From: Agapanthus africanus
Taxonomy: Eukaryota > Streptophyta > Magnoliopsida > Asparagales > Amaryllidaceae
DNA: 64,000 nucleotides
Direction: 5' to 3'
Assembly (NCBI GenBank): GCA_030015575.1
Contig: CM057347.1
Coordinates: 405,078,248-405,142,247, forward strand
Under the pieces are notes generated by a model, which was not told where the DNA came from, did not search any database, and saw only the letters and a program-made list of their open reading frames with translations. Shown piece after piece: positions 57,357 to 64,000 of this stretch (position 1 is its first letter; each line of letters begins with the position of its first letter). A program made the position numbers and the translations under genes.

Positions 57357-59930
57357 TGTCATGCCTTGCTTCCTAGTAGACGGAAGCAGGTACATGACGA
57401 GAACGCGACGTATTTATTTCGAGAAGATCATTTTCTGAAATAAATACGCTAAGCGTAATATAAGCAATATAAAAAGACAAGATAATAAGCAGGAAAGTAA
57501 AACTTCAACAACTTTATTTATTTAGCTTGATTCATTTACAATACATGATTTTTAACTGAAAGAAAACACAAAGATTGAAACGCCTAAACAGGTGGCATAC
57601 ATCAACAGAGAAAAGGTAACTGGTCTAGGCCTGTGACTCGGTCTGTTGGTGCTCCTCCTCTGGGATGTCTACTCTTTCAGTCTCCTCAATATCTGGCGAA
57701 CATTCCAAGAAAACAGAGAAAGGTGGAATGTCTGTCTGCGATCTTTCGCTCGGTAAGTCCCAAAGAAAAAGGGAGTAAAGAAAAAAATGTAATGATAGGG
57801 AAAAACTATAATATGAATTATCGAGTATATCATATCATCTTGTCAAGTTTATTTAGCATGCGGTTTTATTATAATACAAATGAACAAGTATAGTAATGTG
57901 TGATGAGTAGATAAACTTGATATCATGAGCATGGTAGTATAAAAGTAACATAGCCATATAATGTAAGTGTAGTGAACATGCAGTGAAGGTAAGTGTCTTA
58001 ACAGGTCTCTACTTGGGTATACTAATTTAACATAAGTTCAAAAGTGAATGTCAACTAATCTCAAGAGTGTTCTCGAACCCAACAGGCTGTAATTCAGGGG
58101 TTGGGAACCACGGGCCCGAATCAAATGTTAGTAACGGGACTTCAACCTAGTGTTGAAGTATTCCAAACTCAACAGGCTGTAATCCAGGAGCAAGGAAACA
58201 CGGGCCCTCATGATAGCTTGCTTGTGTTAGTAGACATGGATTCATGATCTAGGGGGACTCTTGAGATTTTGTTGGATTCACGCATGAACTACCCCAACAC
58301 CCCGTGTATTTATTGTATTGATAGTAATGATTGTACTGATGGTATTGTATTGTATTGTAAATTGAATTGTATAGATGGATGACTTGCCGAAACCATAATA
58401 TCAGTAAATGGATGTAACTGGAGAATCATGTAGATGAATGCATCCATGGTTCGGTTCGGTCAATACAGATTGAATAGATTGAACAGATTGATTATATGGA
58501 TTCATATTGAATTTGTAGTTTTGTAATTTCATACTTAAATCATATTCAAGTCAGATTGATTATATTGAGACTCAGTCTGAGTCAGACAATTTGAAAAGAA
58601 ATTGAAATCCTGAATTAAATTTTGATGTTATCGGTAACCGCTGCACATGGACGGCAGGATTTGTGTCTTTTTCAAAGACGATTACCGTGTTAATAACACC
58701 GTTTGTTAAGTTGTCTACCTTAAATAGGCAAGCACCCATATTTTCGGCTCTGTGAGGATCAAGAGACTGGTCCCGCTTAAACCTATATTTACTAGGGTCC
58801 TTATTGTAATTTAGTACAACTTGAAGGGGTTTTATGTAAAAATAATTTTGTATAATTTTCAAAATACACCTCAAGTATTTTATTATCGTCTTTAAAGTTT
58901 TCATTGATGTATATTTTATCACTGTGACATTTCTAGTGAATAAATCCTATTTTTCATAATGTTTGGTATTTATTTGTAATATTGGAATTATATAGTATTT
59001 TCTTGTAAATAAGATATTTTTCTTGAATTTTGGAAATGTGGAATATTATAAATACTAAAAATAGATATTTTGATAATAATTACATATATATTTATTTATT
59101 AAAAATATAAGTTTTATTTATAATAGAAATCACATTTTCTAAAGAAAATTGTATTTTAAATCTTTTGAGACCGTATGCTCCTTGCGGAGGTCTGCATCTC
59201 GCACTAGTAAGCCCGAGGATGTGCAATAATCCGCACCATCCAGAGCGGGTTCCCCAAAATGGATTGTAGCGGCGCATTGCAAAGATTTGTTAAAAATACA
59301 TATCTTGTAGAAAAAGGTTTTGTAGTTTATGGTGTTTATTTGTAAAATCGTATTTCCGTATTCTATATTTCCAAAAGATATCGTGTTATGATAGAGATGT
59401 GTGTTGTGAGGAGGTAGGTCATTAACCCGTAAACTATCTAAAGGTATAGCAAGGGATAATAATGTTTTATGTCGAAACTAAACTACATGGTATTTTTCTA
59501 TAAAATTGCGATAAAAAGTAAAATAGGAATTCTTTTGATATGAAATTTGTCAATATGTTTTGCTAATGTTTAATTATCATGATGGGACAGTTTGGTATAA
59601 TTGTGTTTAAGAAAAATATGATTTTTAAGGAAAAACCGAATCGGAAGTCGGATTAACTCCACTTCCGTCGGGTTTTAGAATTCTAAGTTTTTAGAATAGT
59701 AAGGAGAAGGGGGAGAAGAGACTTACGAGTTTAGGGTCAAGAGAAGAGGAAGAGGAAGTGGTAGGAGGTGCCGGTGTGTCGTTTCGTCGCCAGGAACTTC
59801 TCGGGTCGTGGTCGGAAGTTCGTCGGAGCTTTGCCCTTTGCTAACTCCACTTGTACACAAAAAGTTCTTGAGATTTTTCTTGAGAGTTTGGGCAGGAATT
59901 TCAATGTGAAGGGTGTGAAAAATTGAGTGG

Positions 59931-59942
59931 GTATTTATAGGA
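59931..59942 (-). promoter_or_regulatory. TATA box of the H LTR
   Basis: The minus strand reads CCTATAAATACCCAC, about 570 bp inside the LTR start. A CACGTG-containing site lies upstream at about 60190. Confidence 0.7.
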
Positions 59943-60334
59943 ATGACTAGGGTTAGGGTAGATGAAAGGGTGTGAAAAAAAATGTATTTAATTTTTCATT
60001 AAAAATAGTTTTAATTGGATTTTTAAGTCTCTGGAATAATACAGGGAATTTAAACAGTGTAGGGGGAGTTGGGAGTTCGAGAGGCACAGAGGGGTTAAAA
60101 AAATTGGGATCGGAGCTGAGTCGGCCGGCGGTGGCGGCCAAGTCAGGCGAGTCGCCGGCCGAGTCAGGCCGAGTTGGGGCTTGGCTCATCGCCACGTGTC
60201 CTATGTCTCTTGGTCTACCTTCTGGACTCATTTGTTTTTAGTGTGACCTTTGGTTTTACGGGTTATGCACGTGTAGACTCTTGGGCTTCTAAAAAGATTA
60301 AAAGAAATCAAATTATAAATAATGTGTGGCTGAT

Positions 60335-60390
60335 GGGATTTAAACTCCGGTGCTTTGGTTCAGCAGTGCAAGGTCTTACCAATGAGCTAC
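60335..60390 (-). promoter_or_regulatory. tRNA-like module with A- and B-box resemblance in the H LTR
   Basis: On the minus strand, GTAGCTCATTGGT (60378-60390) resembles a tRNA A box and GGAGTTTAAATCCC (60335-60348) resembles a B box plus T-arm. They are spaced about 30 bp apart, close to tRNA spacing. A full cloverleaf is not convincing, so this is a pol III promoter-like module and not a tRNA gene. Confidence 0.5.
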
Positions 60391-60503
60391 AAGCTCCTTC
60401 TTGCTATTAAAAAGCAAAACAATCTTATAACTTGTGCTCATGCAAAAATACCCTTTTCTGTATTTTTGAGAAAAAATTATACAGAAAGTTTAGGCTTGTT
60501 ACA

Positions 60504-60545
60504 TTCTACCCTCCTTATAAAAAATTTTGTCCTCGAAATTTGTAA
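60504..60545 (-). other. Polypurine-tract region of H
   Basis: The minus strand reads TTTCGAGGACAAAATTTTTT and then AAGGAGGGTAGAA directly before the LTR start TGTAACA. Confidence 0.75.
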
Positions 60546-60836
60546 AAGGAAAGTGTAACAGATTCAAGGAATGTTTGGTGATAGAAGTACTTGATAGTGT
60601 ATGAATAATTACAAAGTGATGCAAAAGTTTGAAAATGTTGAAGAGAATTACCAGGGTTACCCTGACCAACCGTCTCAGCTTCTACGGCCGCCAAAGTATA
60701 AGCCTGGCGTCTCGGCACATTTCTTCGTGCATGCTGGTATATCGATGGTTGTCGAGGTAAAGGTGGTCCACGTGGAGGTGGTGCAGGAAGAGCTAACCGA
60801 GTAGGTAGAGCTTGGATAGCTGGTCTAGCTGCGGAA

Positions 60837-61841
60837 TTAGGGCCAGTTCGGTTGTGTGGGCAAGTTCCTATGGTATGTGAGGATGATCCACATATCAGAG
60901 CAAAGACCGTTTGCTCGTCGGCAATCCTTGACTTGGTGTCCGGTCCTCTTACAATAGATGTAGAAGTTTGGTCCAGTCTCAGAAAATGATCCTCCGGGCT
61001 TCATAGCTGGCGCTGGGAGAGTTGGACTAGAAGAGGCTCCCCTGGTAATATGATTGGCGAGACGTTTCATACCGACCAACTGTGGCCTTCCTTTCTTCTT
61101 CATATCAGCTTCGTAGCGACGGGCCGACTTCAAAACTGTTTCATGTGTCGGGTATTCCCCCATTGCTAGGGCGGCTTGAATCTCATGGTCTAATCCTTGC
61201 TGGAACCGCCTGGCTCTGATCGCCGCGGTAGGAATTAGATGAGCGGCGAATCGGCTAAGCATGGTGAATTCTGCATCGTACTCGTCGGCCGACTTATCCC
61301 ACATGGATCCTTGTTGTAGGTGGATGAATTTCTGTTCCATCTCTAAATGCATGGTTTCTGGAAAATATTTGGCATCAAAGAGATCACGAAAAGTCTTCCA
61401 TGTGATTGGCTGCTCAAGGCGGCTCTCCTCGGCCTTCCACCAGACTCTAGCATTATCGGTGAGCTGTAGTTTAGCTATTCTGACCCAAGCTATTTCTGGA
61501 ATTTGAGCTGCGGCTAGGTTATCTTCAATACTCTGCGCCCATTCTTCAGCCTCAAGTGGTTTGTCCTTTCCTGAGAAGTTCTTTGGGTGTAAAGCCCGAA
61601 ATTGTTTCACTCCTGGTGCCTCTGCTTTAGAGCGGATGATACTCTTTTGAAGGAGAGCAGTCTGCTCCTGCAAAATCATGCCTTGAGCCCGTTGACCTTC
61701 AAGTAAGTTTTTGATAGCCTCTAGAAGCACCGTCTGTTCTGTGAGTGGAGCGGTTACGGTAGGTGGATGTGGTTGGATAGTAATGGTAGGTGGCGGTGGT
61801 GTACGTCCATCATTGGTGCTATGGTTGCTGGGAGAATCCAT
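60837..61841 (-). pseudogene. Gag of element H, ~334 aa
   Basis: It starts MDSPSNHSTNDGRTPPPP with a Pro/Thr-rich N terminus and a helical stretch (residues 35-75). The retrotransposon gag capsid domain follows (about 80-230), with FSGKDKPLEAEEWAQSIEDN, ARVWWKAEESRL, TWKTFRDLFDAKYFPETM and FIHLQQGSMW. A knuckle-like YIYCKRTGHQVKDC lies near residue 295. The frame is long and open over the capsid, but pol does not follow it. It could still supply or use particles in trans. Treated as part of a defective element. Confidence 0.82.
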
Positions 61842-61984
61842 AATCTTAGATTGGGAAGTAAGATTAGGATAGATTCAATGGAGATTGAATTGCAAGGAAT
61901 GTAAAGTTGTTGAATCTTATATTTCTTGTTTTATATTGCTTATGACTTCATGCAGAATTGACCTGTATGGGCCACCAACAAAAC

Positions 61985-64000
61985 TTGTTATGCTCCGCTT
62001 CCCAGTAGACGGAAGCAGGTACGTAACGAGGCCGTGACGAATTTATTTCGAGAAGATCATTTCCCGAAATAAATACGCTAAGCATAATATAAGTAATATA
62101 AAAAGACAAGATAATAAGCATGAAAGTAAAACTTCAACAATTTTATTTATTCAACTTGATTCATTTACAATACATGATTTTTAACTGAAAGAAAACACAA
62201 AGATTGAAACGCCTAAATAGGTGGCATACATCAACAGAGAAAAGGTAACTGGTCTAGGCCTGTGACTCGGTCTGTTGGTGCTCCTCCTCTGGGATGTCTA
62301 CTCTTTCAGTCTTCTCAGTATCTGACGAACATTCCAAGAAAACAGAGAAAGGTGGAATGTCTGTCAGCGAACTTTCGCTCAGTAAGTCCCAAAGAAAAAG
62401 GGAGTAAAGAAAAAATGTAATGATAGGGAAAAACTATAATACGAATTATTGAGTATGTCATATCGTCTTGTCAAGTTTATTTAGCATGCGGTTTATTGTA
62501 ATACAAATGAACAAGTATAGTAATATGTGACGAGTAGATAAACTTGATATCATGAGCATGGTAGTATAAAAGTAACATAGCCATATAATGTAAGTGTAGT
62601 GAACATGCAGTGAAGGTAAGTGTCTTAACAGGTCTCTACTTGGGTATACTAATTTAACGTAAATTCAAAAGTGAATGTCAACCAATCTTAAGAGTGTTCT
62701 CGAACCCAACAGGCTGTAATTCAGGGATAGGGAACCACTGGCCCGAATCAAATGTTAGTAATGGGACTTTAACCTAGTGTTGAAGTATTCCAAACTCAAC
62801 AGGCTGTAATCCAGGAGTAAGGAAACACGGGCCCTCATGATAGCTTGCTTGTGTTAGTAGATATGGATTCATGATCTAGGGGGGCTCTTGAGATTTTGTT
62901 GGATTCACGCATGAACTACCCCAACACCCCGTGTATTTATTGTATTGATAGTAATGATTGTACTGATGGTATTGTATTGTATTGTAAATTGAATTGTATA
63001 GATGGATGACTTGCCGAAACCATGATATCAGTAAATAGATGTAACTGGAGAATCATGTAGATGGATGCATCCATGGTTCGGTTCGGTCAATACAGATTGA
63101 ATAGATTGAACAGATAGATTATATGGATTCATATTGAATTTGTAGTTTTGTAATTTCATACTTGAATCATATTTAAGTCAGATTGATTATATTGAGACTC
63201 AGTCTGAGTCAGACAATTAGAAAAGAAATTGAAATCCTGAATTAAGTTTTGATGTTATCGGTAACCGCTGCACATGGACGGCAGGATTTGTATCTTTTTC
63301 AAAGACGATTACCGTGTTGATAATACCGTTTGTTAAGTTGTCTACCTTAAATAGGCAAGCACCCATATCTCCGGCTCCGTGAGGCTCAAGAGATTGGTCC
63401 CACTTAAACCTATATTTACTAGGGTGCTTATTGTAATTTAGTATAACTTGAGGGGTTTTTATATTAAAATAATTTTGTATAATTTTCAAAATACACCTCA
63501 AGTATTTTATTATCGTCTTTAAAATTTTCATTGATGTATATTTTATTATTGTGACATTTCTATTGAATAAAACCTATTTGTCATAATGTATGGTATTTAT
63601 TTGTAATATTTGAATTGTATGATATTTTCTTGTAAATGAGATGTTTTTCTTGAATTTTGGAAATGTGGAATATTATAAATACTAAAAATAGATATTTTGA
63701 TATTAATTACATATATATTTATTTATTAAATTATAAGTTTTATTTATAATAGAAATCACATTTTCTAAAGAAAATTGTATTTTAAATCTTTCGAGACCGT
63801 ATGCTCCTTGCAGGGGTCTGCATCTCACACTACTAAACCCGAGGATGTGCGATAATCCACACCAATACGAAAAAGTTCCCCGAAATGGGTTGTAGTGGTG
63901 CATTGCAAAGATTTGTTAAAAATACACATCTTGTAGAAAAAGGTTTTGTAGTTTATGGTATTTATTTGTAAAATCATATTTCCGTATTCTATATTTCCAA
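61985..64000 (-). repeat. 5' LTR of element H, partial
   Basis: It starts TGTTATGC and aligns with 57357-59400 up to the window end. The 143 bases between gag and this LTR (61842-61984) hold no clear primer site of the initiator-Met type; 'TTGGTGGCCC' on the minus strand is the only candidate. Confidence 0.9.

Larger units (their letters stand above)
57357..60503 (-). repeat. 3' LTR of element H
   Basis: The 3147-bp LTR starts TGTCATGCC and ends TTGTTACA. It contains two copies of 'caacaggctgtaat' with a following 'cacgggccc' (58080-58220), a TATTG-rich stretch (58305-58375), a TATA box on the minus strand (59931-59942) and a tRNA-like module (60335-60390). No gene is supported. Confidence 0.9.
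57357..64000 (-). mobile_element. Element H: gag-only Ty3/Gypsy element, partial at window end
   Basis: The left LTR (57357-60503), a short internal region (60504-61984) and the start of the right LTR (61985 onward) are in minus orientation. The internal region holds gag but no pol, so H is non-autonomous or reduced. The overlapping LTR parts are very similar by eye (a few percent different), so it is fairly young. The right end and target duplication are outside the window. Confidence 0.88.

Noticed and set aside
60335-60393. A functional tRNA gene
   Set aside because: A- and B-box-like parts are present, but acceptor and anticodon stems do not pair convincingly.

Overview
This window is a stack of nested LTR retrotransposons from a large, repeat-rich flowering-plant genome. 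Plant lineages are recognisable: a Ty3/Gypsy Tat-lineage element with two RNase H domains and an antisense gene, a Tekay-like chromovirus, and Ty1/Copia elements with initiator-Met tRNA primer sites. I found no host single-copy gene, no rRNA gene, no convincing tRNA gene and no CRISPR array. The species cannot be told from the sequence.

Layout by nesting, using local names. E is an old Copia internal region (4595-5205, resuming at 54092-54690). Copia element F (1-4594, left end outside the window) abuts E on the left. D is a solo Copia LTR inside E (5206-5470, resuming at 52154-54091; target duplication AATTC/AATTT). A is a Tekay-like Gypsy element inside D (5471-52148; duplication AACAT). 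B is a Tat-lineage Gypsy element inside the left LTR of A (5936-42355; duplication ACAGT). B contains two further insertions: C, a non-autonomous Tat relative (14560-19957), inside its integrase region, and X, a young complete Copia element (23384-33793; duplication GTTGC), inside its gag-pol region. The nesting is therefore five deep: E > D > A > B > C or X. To the right lie G, a plus-strand Gypsy remnant (about 54691-57240), and H, a gag-only Gypsy element (57357 to beyond the end).

All elements except G are oriented on the minus strand. In each two-LTR element the right-hand LTR is therefore the 5' LTR, and gag lies to the right of pol. The protein-coding parts are decayed to different degrees and are treated as fossils. 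X has nearly identical LTRs (about 14 differences in 2224 bp by eye) and is the youngest insertion.

The most interesting part is Tat element B. It has (i) a plus-strand antisense gene of about 168 codons (9594-10100) with its own TATA box and a near-perfect G-box palindrome upstream; (ii) LTR promoters with arrays of CACGTG motifs upstream of a TATA box; (iii) 24-bp hairpin-forming monomers organised in 72-bp units, found in the LTRs and again in the 3' internal region next to a 170-bp repeat; and (iv) a triplicated zinc-knuckle-like gag module. Element C shares B's primer site, leader and LTR family but encodes a different protein. Its LTR is circularly permuted, as if a one-LTR circle had been inserted.
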